Source of the DNA: Bacillus benzoevorans | GTDB taxonomy: Bacteria; Bacillota; Bacilli; Bacillales; Cytobacillaceae | Assembly (NCBI RefSeq): GCF_014207535.1 | Contig: NZ_JACHGK010000026.1 | Coordinates: 1-44,200, forward strand | Length of the DNA stretch: 44,200 nucleotides | Direction of reading: 5' to 3' | In this document: piece after piece, positions 15,068-22,767 of the stretch | How positions within the stretch are numbered: the first letter of the stretch is position 1 | How the letters are laid out: each line of letters begins with the position of its first letter | Notes under the pieces: generated by a model | The model's database searches: none | What the model was told of the DNA's origin: nothing | Seen by the model: only the letters and a program-made list of their open reading frames with translations | Program-made: the position numbers and the translations under genes

Positions 15068-16441
15068 TCAGATTAAAGCCTTCACAACCTCTTCCATTCT
15101 CATCCCTCTTGATGCCTTTACCAACACAAGTGCATCAGCAGTCAGAATTTTTTTCAGCTCTGCAATCAAAGACTCTTTCTCGGCAAAAGAAAACACTCTA
15201 TTTTCATTTAAAACGGTTTTAGCCCCTTCTGAAATATACCGGCCAAGGTCCCCAAAAGTAAAGACGTAATCCACCGTTTGCGGATCAATCGATTTTCCCA
15301 TTTCATAATGGAATTCCTGTTCTCTCTCTCCTAATTCCAGCATATCTCCAAGTACAAGAATTTTTTGCGAAAATCCCGAAAGTGCAGACACTAGTTCAAT
15401 CGCCGCTCTCATCGATGTTGGGCTGGCATTATAGGCATCGTTAATGACCTTCACAGCATTTTGTCCCTCTACAAGTTCCATTCTCATATTCGTCAGTTTC
15501 AAACCGCTAAAGCCTTCATTCATTTTTGAATACGGTATTTGGAAATAATTTGCCGTCAACATCGCACAAAGGGCATTAAGAATATTGTGAATCCCAAGCA
15601 CCGGCAGCTTAAATACCGTTTGCGAGAGATTTGTTTTAAACATACTGCCTGAACTATCCGTCTTGATTTCCAGCGGATAGATATCATTCCCATCGTTGCG
15701 CCCAAATGTCTGAATCAGAGCATTTCCTTTATCATCCTGGAGCCGCTCCTGCAGCAATGGTTCATCGCCAAGATAAACGATTAAACCGTTTTCCTGGAGG
15801 CCATGGGTAATTTCCAGCTTCGCCTCGGCAATCCCTTCTCTTGAGCCTAAATCCTGCAAATGCGATTCACCGATATTCGTAATAATAGCTGCGTTCGGAC
15901 GTGCCAAAGTGGATAAAAAGTCAATCTCGCCTTTACTGCTCATTCCCATTTCCAAAACAGCAATCTCTGTATCCTCAGCAAGAGAAAGCACCGTTAACGG
16001 CAGACCGATATGATTGTTGTAATTTCCCTCTGTCTTTTGCACCTTATATTGCAAGGACAAAAGCTTAGTCACCATATCCTTTACCGTTGTTTTTCCGTTG
16101 CTGCCGGTAATACCAACGACCTTTACATCCAGCTGGTTCCGATAGCCTCTAGCTAGTTCCTGCAGCGCAGTTAATGTGTCCTCAACGATAAGAATCGGCA
16201 GGTGCAATGGCGGATTGGGCACATCCTTCTGCCACAGGGCTGCATGTGCGCCTGTTTTGAGCGCCTCCTCGACGAAGCGGTGCCCATCGGAATGCTCCCC
16301 TTTAAAAGGAACAAACAAGTTTCCTTTGGCAATTTTCCGCGAATCAATTGAAACACCATTTATCGCAATATCTTGAAAGGCAGTGATATCGTTCTCAATT
16401 TGAATCATATCCTTTAGCTGCGCTAACGTCCTCTTTATCAT
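15068..16441 (-). CDS. murF: UDP-MurNAc-tripeptide D-Ala-D-Ala ligase MurF
   Basis: 457 residues, the same as B. subtilis MurF. It adds D-Ala-D-Ala to UDP-MurNAc-tripeptide, the last cytoplasmic step of the wall precursor. Seen are the N-terminal domain (GVSIDSRKIAKGNLFVPFKGEHSDGHRF), the ATP loop GITGSNGKTTVKDM, the central domain with NNHIGLP and EMGMSSKGEI, and the C-terminal domain with INDAYNASPTSMRAA and LGDMLELG. GGGGGG-rich ribosome site before an ATG. It lies downstream of ddl on the same strand, with an attenuator-like hairpin between, so both genes of the D-Ala-D-Ala branch can be made together. Confidence 0.97.
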   Translation of the reverse strand: MIKRTLAQLKDMIQIENDITAFQDIAINGVSIDSRKIAKGNLFVPFKGEHSDGHRFVEEALKTGAHAALWQKDVPNPPLHLPILIVEDTLTALQELARGYRNQLDVKVVGITGSNGKTTVKDMVTKLLSLQYKVQKTEGNYNNHIGLPLTVLSLAEDTEIAVLEMGMSSKGEIDFLSTLARPNAAIITNIGESHLQDLGSREGIAEAKLEITHGLQENGLIVYLGDEPLLQERLQDDKGNALIQTFGRNDGNDIYPLEIKTDSSGSMFKTNLSQTVFKLPVLGIHNILNALCAMLTANYFQIPYSKMNEGFSGLKLTNMRMELVEGQNAVKVINDAYNASPTSMRAAIELVSALSGFSQKILVLGDMLELGEREQEFHYEMGKSIDPQTVDYVFTFGDLGRYISEGAKTVLNENRVFSFAEKESLIAELKKILTADALVLVKASRGMRMEEVVKALI

Positions 16442-16460
16442 TTCATTCCCCCCAATTCAG

Positions 16461-16507
16461 AAAGGGCTGTCCTGCCGGGTGCCTCACACCCTGAAGGAAC
16501 AGCCCCC
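16461..16507 (-). terminator. Attenuator-like hairpin between ddl and murF
   Basis: On the minus strand GGGGCTGTTCCT pairs with AGGACAGCCCT, with an inner GGGTG/CACCC stem, followed by only three T. It may be a weak terminator or processing site tuning murF relative to ddl. Confidence 0.5.
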
Positions 16508-16563
16508 TAGTAAACCTATAGGCGATTAGTGCCTATTTGTGCAAAAATAGCAGCCAACCCTGC

Positions 16564-17628
16564 TTACACTGTGAATTTAATACTTTGTTTAACTTCATAT
16601 CGTTCAATCGCCAGCTCCACAAGGCGTTCAATCAAGGCAGGATATTCCAGACCGCTCTGATTCCAAAGAAGCGGGAACATACTGATCGGTGTGAAGCCAG
16701 GCATTGTGTTCACTTCATTAATTAACCCTTTGCCATCCTTTGTTAAAAAGAAATCTGCTCTGACAAGACCGGAGCAATCCAAGGCTTTGAATGCTTTAAC
16801 AGCCATTTCCTTCAGCATGGCATACTCATCGTTTGTAATCTCAGCCGGGATAATAAGCGCTGTATCATCATCAACATATTTTGCTTTATAATCATAAAAA
16901 TCCTTCTTCGGTACAATTTCCCCTGCTACCGAGCATTCAGGATTATCATTGCCCAAAACAGCAATTTCCACTTCTCTTGCTGTAACGCCTTCTTCAATAA
17001 TCACTTTGCGATCAAACTGAAATGCTTCCGCAAAAGCTGTTTCCAATTCAGCACGATTCGTGCATTTGCTGATGCCAACGCTTGAGCCTAGGTTTGCCGG
17101 TTTCACAAAACATGGGAAGCCTAATTCCTTCTCCACTTGTTCATAGACGTGAGTTGGGGCACTGCTCCATTCGCTTTTTATACAAGAAACATATTTCACC
17201 TGTGCCAGTCCGGCCTGGGCAAAGATATTTTTCATCACAATTTTATCCATCCCTGCAGAGGAAGCCAGCACTCCATTGCCGACATACGGTAAATTCAACA
17301 GTTCTAAAAAGCCTTGTACCGTTCCATCTTCTCCATTTGGTCCGTGCAGCAGAGGGAAAATGACATCAAAAGACTGTCCATCTTCCGTTTGAAATAAATC
17401 AGAAGATAACGCAGAAGTTCCGTTACCGCCAAACTTTAGCTGGTCAACATTCTCAACCGGACCTGTTAACTGTGCCCCTTTGTTCCATTCGCCTGATTCA
17501 GCAATATAAATAGGATATATATCAAATTTGTTATGATCTAGCGCTCCAATAACAGCCATAGCCGTCCGCAGTGATACTGGATGCTCTGCAGATTTCCCGC
17601 CGTATAGTAATCCTAATTTTGTTTTCAT
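16564..17628 (-). CDS. ddl: D-alanine-D-alanine ligase
   Basis: 354 residues, as in B. subtilis Ddl. It joins two D-Ala using ATP. Visible are GGKSAEHPVSLRTA at the N-terminus (family pattern GGxSxEHxVS), the loop HGPNGEDGTVQGFLE, ATP-grasp segments CFVKPANLGSSVGISK and DFFLTKDGKGLINEVNTMPGFTP. GLTPxS-type metal-binding residues are in place. Tyr in the YDYKAKYVDD loop suggests D-Ala rather than D-lactate use, consistent with a vancomycin-sensitive wall. ATG start with GGAGGG upstream. First gene of the ddl-murF unit. Confidence 0.97.
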   Translation of the reverse strand: MKTKLGLLYGGKSAEHPVSLRTAMAVIGALDHNKFDIYPIYIAESGEWNKGAQLTGPVENVDQLKFGGNGTSALSSDLFQTEDGQSFDVIFPLLHGPNGEDGTVQGFLELLNLPYVGNGVLASSAGMDKIVMKNIFAQAGLAQVKYVSCIKSEWSSAPTHVYEQVEKELGFPCFVKPANLGSSVGISKCTNRAELETAFAEAFQFDRKVIIEEGVTAREVEIAVLGNDNPECSVAGEIVPKKDFYDYKAKYVDDDTALIIPAEITNDEYAMLKEMAVKAFKALDCSGLVRADFFLTKDGKGLINEVNTMPGFTPISMFPLLWNQSGLEYPALIERLVELAIERYEVKQSIKFTV

Positions 17629-17870
17629 CTAACAAACCCTCCATTTTGTGATTCACACTCACCCATTTTACCACTTTCTGAAATGGCTTTGTGAAACAAT
17701 ATTGCTTATATTTCCCTCGTTATTGAAAAACTGTTTGGGACTATCTCTCTCTTTTCTTTTCGTATATAACAGTTAAATTTTCGACTTACTTTTCTTATAG
17801 TATGTAAAAATGGGCTTAATGGAAACCTGAAAAACAGGAAAGTTTTCAAAAAGCCGCAAAACATTCGGAA

Positions 17871-18503
17871 TTATAAGCGAGGGACTGTTTCATCATTGGT
17901 CACATGGCCCATATCGCTTTCAAGAAGGATTTCCTGCTCTTCCCGGTCAATTTTTACAATGGACAGGCTTGTACCATCAACGATTTGCTCTTTCCATATA
18001 TCCTTAATCTCCACTCCTTTGAAAATAGCAAACAACGCTTTGATTAACAAACCGTGCGAAACAACCAACACGTTTCCGTTCAAAGTGCCGTTTCTCATCT
18101 CGGCAAGAAATTTCTCGGCCCTCTCTTTCATATCAAAAAACGTTTCCGCTCCGATATTTTGATAAAGTTCAGGCCTGGACATAAACCAATCATATTCATT
18201 AGGGTACTGCAGCCGGATTTCCGCCTTTGTCATGCCCTGCCATGGTCCCATCGCCATCTCCATAATCCGTTCATCCTGAATGACAGGGATATCCCGCTCA
18301 CCTCTAAGCAGTTGTGCCGTTTCCAGCGTTCTTTGACTTGGGCTGGCGATAATCCGCGTGAACTCTGTATCTTTAAGCCTTTCACCTAACCTCTTGGCAT
18401 AGCTCCGGCCTTTTTCCGTCAAACGAGAGTCCAGCCTTCCCTGTATCCGCTCAGCCGCATTCCATTCCGTTTCCCCATGCCGGACAATATATAAATATAG
18501 CAA
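17871..18503 (-). CDS. Histidine phosphatase family protein (PhoE-like)
   Basis: 210 residues of the phosphoglycerate-mutase-like superfamily. The catalytic histidine is in IVRHGETEWN (His9), a conserved Arg in SPSQRTLETA, Glu in MEMAMGPWQGM and the second His in VVSHGLLIKAL. The length and motifs fit a broad-specificity phosphatase (PhoE/YhfR type) rather than a glycolytic mutase. Substrate not predictable. It marks the end of the conserved block; the accessory island begins just upstream at about 18.6 kb. A second member of the superfamily, CobC, lies in the cobalamin operon. Confidence 0.82.
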   Translation of the reverse strand: MLYLYIVRHGETEWNAAERIQGRLDSRLTEKGRSYAKRLGERLKDTEFTRIIASPSQRTLETAQLLRGERDIPVIQDERIMEMAMGPWQGMTKAEIRLQYPNEYDWFMSRPELYQNIGAETFFDMKERAEKFLAEMRNGTLNGNVLVVSHGLLIKALFAIFKGVEIKDIWKEQIVDGTSLSIVKIDREEQEILLESDMGHVTNDETVPRL

Positions 18504-18596
18504 TCTCCTAATCTCCTTTATTAATCATTTTCTAAGTGCCTATCATTATATATTATGCTAAACAATCAGACCGCTTCTTTCAATGGCAAATTTATA

Positions 18597-18719
18597 TTAA
18601 TAAAGGCGCTGCTTCCAGGCGGATTTGTTTAGCATGTTCTCACCAAACAGGTCCTGAACCACCCTAAGTGTTGCGCTGTTATTTATCAGATGTGCAGCAT
18701 TGATTAACAAATGCCCAAG
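18597..18719 (-). pseudogene. Tyrosine recombinase C-terminal relic 1
   Basis: The minus-strand frame reads HLLINAAHLINNSATLRVVQ then DLFGENMLNKS and ends at TAA at 18597. It resembles the end of a phage-type integrase (pattern HxxxxGxxLxxVQxLLGHxxxxxT), with the second catalytic His position changed to Glu and stop codons upstream. A non-functional fragment. A better-preserved relic of the same family lies at 19817-20035. Confidence 0.6.
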
Positions 18720-18759
18720 TCACTTCATAGAATATTCAAAAAGGACGGAGTTGAACTTC

Positions 18760-19095
18760 ATGGCGAAATGGATTGACGTATCAACATCGCGTCATCAATT
18801 AAAACTTTTTGATGGAAATAAGCTTATAAAAACTTACCCCATTGCAGTTGGAAAAATATTGTCACCAACACCTTCTGGGACATACACGATTATCAATAAA
18901 CAACCTGATCCCGGCGGACCATTTGGAGTGCTTTGGATGGGATTATCAAAACCTCATTACGGTATACACGGAACCAATAACCCCGCTTCAATCGGTAAAA
19001 ATGTCTCACATGGATGTATTAGAATGTTTAATCATGATGTTCTAGAATTATCATCTAGAGTTTCAATTGGCACTTGGGTTTCTATTCATAAATGA
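18760..19095 (+). CDS. Short L,D-transpeptidase (YkuD domain)
   Basis: 111 residues consisting almost only of a YkuD catalytic domain. The signature is intact: YGIHGTN (His70), then SHGCIRM with nucleophile Cys86 and Arg88. No signal peptide or LysM domain is seen, unlike B. subtilis YkuD, so export is not explained. The family makes 3-3 cross-links in peptidoglycan or attaches proteins. I chose the ATG giving MAKWIDVSTS with GGAG upstream; the longer frame adds 20 residues without family support. It lies between two recombinase relics, hinting at acquisition. Confidence 0.88.
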   Translation: MAKWIDVSTSRHQLKLFDGNKLIKTYPIAVGKILSPTPSGTYTIINKQPDPGGPFGVLWMGLSKPHYGIHGTNNPASIGKNVSHGCIRMFNHDVLELSSRVSIGTWVSIHK

Positions 19096-19211
19096 CTTTT
19101 TTACTCTCGCTCTTCATACTGCATAAATATAAAAAAAAAGCGAAATTTGTTGTTTTTCTTCTTTAACCATTTCTATATTTGCGGAATATAGTAGTAATGG
19201 CGGTGAATGAA

Positions 19212-19298
19212 ATGAGGAAAATTGGAAATTGCATGAAAGATAATTCAATCTGGATTTATATTGGTGTAGTTGCCTCGGCTTTAATTTTGTTCCTATAA
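19212..19298 (+). CDS. Putative 28-residue membrane peptide
   Basis: A small ORF with ATG start and a weak GGCGGTGAA site upstream. The product has a short polar N-terminus (MRKIGNCMKDNS) and one hydrophobic segment (IWIYIGVVASALILFL) to the end. It is followed 8 nt later by a strong terminator (19306-19332), which supports a real short transcript. It could be a type I toxin, a small regulatory membrane peptide or a chance ORF. I do not recognise the family. Confidence 0.5.
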   Translation: MRKIGNCMKDNSIWIYIGVVASALILFL

Positions 19299-19305
19299 TA
19301 GTGTT

Positions 19306-19332
19306 ATCCACCATATCAATGGTGGATTTTTT
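19306..19332 (+). terminator. Strong terminator after the membrane peptide gene
   Basis: ATCCACCAT-ATCA-ATGGTGGAT is a perfect 9-bp stem with a 4-nt loop, followed by TTTTTCC on the plus strand. Confidence 0.88.
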
Positions 19333-19437
19333 CCGTCTTTCGTATAACACAATCCTACCCTGAAACCTGAAAAATACGAAGAAGGTGCTAGTTACTTCTG
19401 TAACGAACTTCTCTTTTCCGGAACATAATCAATTGAA

Positions 19438-19653
19438 TTAGCACAAAAATGGCAGCTTCACATCTTTTTTGAAATGATTTTCAAATTCTATAACGGCTTC
19501 TTCAACTGTTTTATATCCAATTTGAGTGTACATTTCCTCTAAAGAGGACATATCATCCAGATTAGCATATACAGTTCCATTATTTATCCAACAAAATAAT
19601 ACACTACTGAATAAAAACAATAACAGGGGAACACCTTTTTTCAATTTCATCAC
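19438..19653 (-). CDS. Truncated secreted protein, unknown family
   Basis: 71 residues. The N-terminus is a typical signal peptide (MMKLKKGVPLLLFLFSSVLF, cleavage expected near VYA-N). The mature part has only about 40 residues (EEMYTQIGYKTVEEAVIEFE) before stopping at KLPFLC. The mature part looks like the opening of a longer Bacillus exported protein that breaks off early, so this is probably a decayed gene. The start has TAGGGTG just upstream. I cannot name the family. It lies inside the relic-rich stretch between the two recombinase fragments. Confidence 0.45.
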   Translation of the reverse strand: MMKLKKGVPLLLFLFSSVLFCWINNGTVYANLDDMSSLEEMYTQIGYKTVEEAVIEFENHFKKDVKLPFLC

Positions 19654-19816
19654 CCTAAATTATATTTAGGTATATTTTATCCAAACCATTTACAATAATC
19701 CTTATTGGAAAGCCGCGACTGGAATGCGCACAATAATAGAAAACTCGAATTCCAGATAAGTTTACCAATGATCCTCCGTTAATGGTGCCCCCATTGAAGT
19801 TCAATGAAATGCCCTT

Positions 19817-20035
19817 TCAAAAATATTTACTATAAAAATCACGCCTCAACTTTCCACTCATCTGCGCATATATTTTGGTCGTCTCACTCTTCTCATGGCC
19901 AAGCAGGCTTTGGATCACCTTAAGGGGGACACCGTTATTCATCATATGCGTAGTATAGCAGACGTAAGTTGATGCGGATGGATACTCTTTTTTTCCGTTA
20001 AATGAAATACATTTAACAAAACGGGTGCAATCCAC
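19817..20035 (-). pseudogene. Tyrosine recombinase C-terminal relic 2
   Basis: The readable frame of 72 codons ends with THMMNNGVPLKVIQSLLGHE, followed by KSETTKIYAQMSGKLRRDFY. This is the C-terminal catalytic block of a phage-type integrase, with LLGHE and the nucleophile Tyr in KIYAQ. The upstream HxLRHT box is replaced by PSASTYVCYT, and no N-terminal or core-binding domain exists. A dead fragment of an integrase, likely from an element once inserted here. The gap 19654-19816 holds nothing else I recognise. Confidence 0.8.
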
Positions 20036-20090
20036 TTCCTCGTGAATAAAATAACTAAATCAATCGAATGTATTGAAAGGAGAAATATGA

Positions 20091-21317
20091 ATGGCTACAC
20101 AAACATTTAACTTCACGGGGGATCTTCAAACATTTCCGGTTCCAGCAAATGTATGCTCTGTGACCATCAGAGCACAGGGAGCGCAAGGCGGAGCTGGTGG
20201 AGCAGGTGCTAATGGGATAAGTACTGGTGGTTCAGGTGGTCTGGGGGCCTCTATTCAAGGGGAGTTTTCTGTTACTCCAGGAGAGCTGTTAACTATTCTA
20301 GTTGGCGGTATCGGTGCCGCAGGTGTTCAAGGTCAGGGCGCTGGCGGCGGCGGTGGAGGATCATTTGTTTGGCGCGGCGGGACTCCATCCTTAGCTAGTA
20401 TATTAATCAGCGCTGGCGGCGGAGGTGGCGGCGGTTTCCAAAATACCCCGGGAACTGCCGGTTCTGGTGGAGGTGGAGGTGCTACTAACGGTATTAGTGG
20501 TGATAGTAGTGATAGTGGTGCTGGTGGTGCTGGTGGACTTGCTACTGGTGGCGGAGGTGCTGGTGGTAGCGGTAATGCCAATACTACTGCCTCTGGAGGT
20601 GGAGGCGGAGGTGGCGCTTTTGCTGGTACCGGTGGTACTGGAGGTACCGGTGATGTTAGTGGGGGTGGTAGTGGTCTTACTGGTTTAGGAGGTGTTGGCG
20701 GCGGAGGTGGAGGTGGTTTGAATGCTGGCGGCGGAGGCGGAGGTGCTGCTGGCGGTGCTGCTGGAACTGGTGGAGGTGGGGGCGGTGCTGGTGGTATTGC
20801 TGGTAATGGTGGTATTGCTGCAAATGGTGGAGGGGATGGTGGTTTTGGCGGTGGAGGTGCTGGTAGTGATTCTGGTGGCGGAGGTGGCGGCTTTGGTGGT
20901 GGTAATGGCGGTAGTGGTGCTACTACTGGAGCTACCGCTGGTGGCGGAGGTGGAGGTGGTTCTTCGTTCAATGCTGGGATCAATCAAGTTAACCAAAGTG
21001 CTGTTCGTTCAGGTAATGGAATTGTTGAAATTACCTTTACGCCTGATACTGAACCACCTATTATCGATTGTCCTGCCGATATCACTGTTTTTAATGATTT
21101 AGGGCAAAATGGAGCTATTGTAAATTATCCACCTCCAACAGTAAGCGATAACTGTTCTGCTGTTACCTCTGTTTGTACACCAGCATCTGGTTCTTTCTTC
21201 CCTCGTGGTACAACAACTGTCACTTGTACAGCTACAGATGCAGCCGGAAATACCAGCACTTGTTCGTTTAACATAAGAGTGGTTATAGATCCTTGTCGAT
21301 TTTTTAGTGATAGATGA
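20091..21317 (+). CDS. Glycine-rich protein with C-terminal HYR domain
   Basis: 408 residues. Residues 1-30 form beta strands (TFNFTGDLQTFPVPANVCSV). Residues 30-300 are extremely Gly-rich with Ala, Ser, Thr and Asn, similar to the Pfam glycine-rich domain of ALK/LTK-like proteins. Residues 318-400 are one HYR (Ig-like) domain: PPIIDCPADITVFND, VSDNCS, FPRGTTTVTCTATDAAGN. The start is ATG, 10 nt after AAAGGAG. No signal peptide, LPXTG or membrane anchor is seen, so how it reaches the surface is unknown. It may be a spore-surface or matrix protein. Codon use is dominated by GGT/GGA/GGC repeats. It has its own terminator and no operon partner. Confidence 0.85.
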   Translation: MATQTFNFTGDLQTFPVPANVCSVTIRAQGAQGGAGGAGANGISTGGSGGLGASIQGEFSVTPGELLTILVGGIGAAGVQGQGAGGGGGGSFVWRGGTPSLASILISAGGGGGGGFQNTPGTAGSGGGGGATNGISGDSSDSGAGGAGGLATGGGGAGGSGNANTTASGGGGGGGAFAGTGGTGGTGDVSGGGSGLTGLGGVGGGGGGGLNAGGGGGGAAGGAAGTGGGGGGAGGIAGNGGIAANGGGDGGFGGGGAGSDSGGGGGGFGGGNGGSGATTGATAGGGGGGGSSFNAGINQVNQSAVRSGNGIVEITFTPDTEPPIIDCPADITVFNDLGQNGAIVNYPPPTVSDNCSAVTSVCTPASGSFFPRGTTTVTCTATDAAGNTSTCSFNIRVVIDPCRFFSDR

Positions 21318-21392
21318 TGATGGAACCACATTTAAGGATCAAAAAGGAATGAATATCCTCTACAAATCTAGTTAACATAAATGAAGTACACA

Positions 21393-21435
21393 AAAGAGTC
21401 AAATCCTTATGTTTCAAGGGTTTGGCTCTTTTCTT
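21393..21435 (+). terminator. Terminator after the glycine-rich gene
   Basis: AAAAGAGTCAAATCCTT / AAGGGTTTGGCTCTTTT forms a long stem with one G-U pair and a T-rich tail on the plus strand. Confidence 0.85.
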
Positions 21436-21544
21436 TTCAGATGTATCAACATATTTGACTTCTGAAGAAGACTGAAAGCGCATAAAAAAGTAGGGTTTTC
21501 TTCAACCTTTTATTCAAGATAATGGCCCTTAACCTAAAGAAAGA

Positions 21545-21570
21545 GCACAATTCTTGCTGCAGAATTGCGT
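21545..21570. other. Hairpin upstream of the toxin-antitoxin operon
   Basis: GCACAATTCT / AGAATTGCGT with a 6-nt loop. It resembles hairpins I have seen in Bacillus intergenic regions, but no second copy exists in the window. Confidence 0.35.
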
Positions 21571-21607
21571 CCTGTGACTGAATATGTATATCAGTTGAAT
21601 ATTAATC

Positions 21608-21655
21608 TTGAGAAAAGGATACACTGTGTCATAATTGTTATAACAGTTATAACAA
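21608..21655 (+). promoter_or_regulatory. Promoter and 21-bp palindromic operator of abrB-doc
   Basis: TTGAGA (21608) and ATAATT (21631) are separated by 17 nt. Overlapping the -10 and start region is a perfect palindrome, TTGTTATAAC-A-GTTATAACAA (21635-21655), which ends one base before the GGAGG ribosome site. This is a typical place for an autoregulatory antitoxin to bind. Confidence 0.7.
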
Positions 21656-21668
21656 GGAGGTGGAATTT

Positions 21669-21920
21669 ATGGAGCAAATTGAAAGAAAGGTAACAAAAAT
21701 AGGGAACAGCATCGGCATCACATTACCTCCGGAATTATTAAGGCAGGTAGGACTATCTCAAGGCGATGATGTACAAATTGAAGTAAAAGGTGGAAAAATC
21801 ATTTTAAGAAAAAAAGAGCAGCTTCATCTTCCAAGTGGAGTAGATGCTGAATTTATGGAACTTCTGAACGAAGTGATAAAGGAGCATGACAAAGCATTTA
21901 AAGGGTTAGTAGATAGATGA
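21669..21920 (+). CDS. AbrB/MazE-type antitoxin
   Basis: 83 residues with an N-terminal SpoVT-AbrB swapped-hairpin domain (RKVTKIGNSIGITLPPELLR, then QGDDVQIEVKGGKIILRKK) and a C-terminal helical tail (residues 55-83) that would bind the toxin. The start is the ATG after AAGGAGGTGGAATTT; an in-frame GTG 9 nt upstream overlaps the ribosome site. It overlaps the downstream doc gene by 4 nt (ATGA). It should neutralise Doc and, with it, repress the operon through the upstream palindrome. The AbrB fold in place of a Phd fold is a known but less studied pairing. Confidence 0.88.
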   Translation: MEQIERKVTKIGNSIGITLPPELLRQVGLSQGDDVQIEVKGGKIILRKKEQLHLPSGVDAEFMELLNEVIKEHDKAFKGLVDR

Positions 21921-22318
21921 GAGACGAAATTATTTATTTAACAACGAATCAAGTGATAGCTATCAATACAGTACAAATTCGCTTATATTCACCACAAGAG
22001 ACTATTGGCGTAAAAGACCCTGCACTGCTGGACACTAAGCTTAACCGGTCTAAACAATCCGCATTTGGTCAAGATGCCTATCCAACCATATATGAAAAAG
22101 CAGCTGCACTATTTGAATCCATTGCTAAAAATCATGCTTTCCACAATGCAAATAAAAGAACAGCCCTTGCTTCACTTATTATTTTTTTGAAAATAAATCA
22201 TTATAGATGGACGATGGGAATAGATGAAGAACAAGATTTTACAGTCGATGTGGTCAACCATAAATACACGTTTCAGGAAATCGTCTTAACTATTAAAGAA
22301 CATACAGAAAAGATATGA
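21917..22318 (+). CDS. doc: Death-on-curing (Fic/Doc) family toxin
   Basis: 133 residues. The Fic/Doc signature is seen as HAFHNANKR (residues 73-81), fitting HxFx(D/N)(A/G)NKR. The N-terminal segment IYLTTNQVIAIN and the YPTIYEKAAALFESI helix match Doc-type proteins. Doc of phage P1 phosphorylates EF-Tu; that activity is plausible here but not shown. The position before Ala-Asn holds Asn instead of the Asp of P1 Doc, which may alter activity. Starts inside the antitoxin stop (ATGA overlap). The AT-rich stretch after it has no clear terminator. Confidence 0.88.
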   Translation: MRDEIIYLTTNQVIAINTVQIRLYSPQETIGVKDPALLDTKLNRSKQSAFGQDAYPTIYEKAAALFESIAKNHAFHNANKRTALASLIIFLKINHYRWTMGIDEEQDFTVDVVNHKYTFQEIVLTIKEHTEKI

Positions 22319-22767
22319 ATTTAAAAAAGGGTTCCATTTTATAAGATTGGCTTAATTGCATATAATTTATGAGCGATTGAGCCTTTGCTAATTTATTGCG
22401 CCCTTTTATATAAGTGAAAGAGTTTAAAACTTTCTTTTATATTTTGGTTCAAGAAGATATTGAATCCCATACAATAATAATCTCCTTACTTCCCTCTTAT
22501 AAACCTCATTTACTTATGGTACGATTCACCGCAGCTGCTCTACATGAGGCTATCTTCTCCCTTAAACCTATGAATACTATACTTGAATCTCCAGGTTGCC
22601 TTAGCTCTTTCCATGTAGATGTACTTTTATTAGATAAAAAAATGGCCTTCTTTTTATGGTATAGTTCTCCTTAAGTTACTGATAAAGAACAGATTAACAC
22701 TCAATTGACTACAAACAAAATATACGAGAGAATATAGATAGAGTGTGTGAAAGAAAGGAAGATTTCA
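22319..22767. other. Gap with no supported gene
   Basis: About 450 AT-rich bases between doc and padR. An 86-codon frame at 22414-22674 starts with GTG and has no ribosome site or family. The opposite strand also has only short frames. The last 70 nt contain a TTGACT box that may belong to the padR promoter. Confidence 0.4.

Noticed and set aside
20440..20960. Repeat tract that could look like a CRISPR array or microsatellite
   Set aside because: The periodicity is short GGN codon repetition inside an open reading frame, without regular repeat-spacer units.
20333..20983. 216-codon proline-rich frame on the minus strand
   Set aside because: It is the complement of the GGN-rich glycine tract, which reads as CCN codons. 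There is no ribosome site or family; the plus-strand gene has a good start, an HYR domain and a terminator.
22414..22674. 86-codon frame between doc and padR
   Set aside because: GTG start without ribosome site, no recognisable family, unusual composition and no conserved context.
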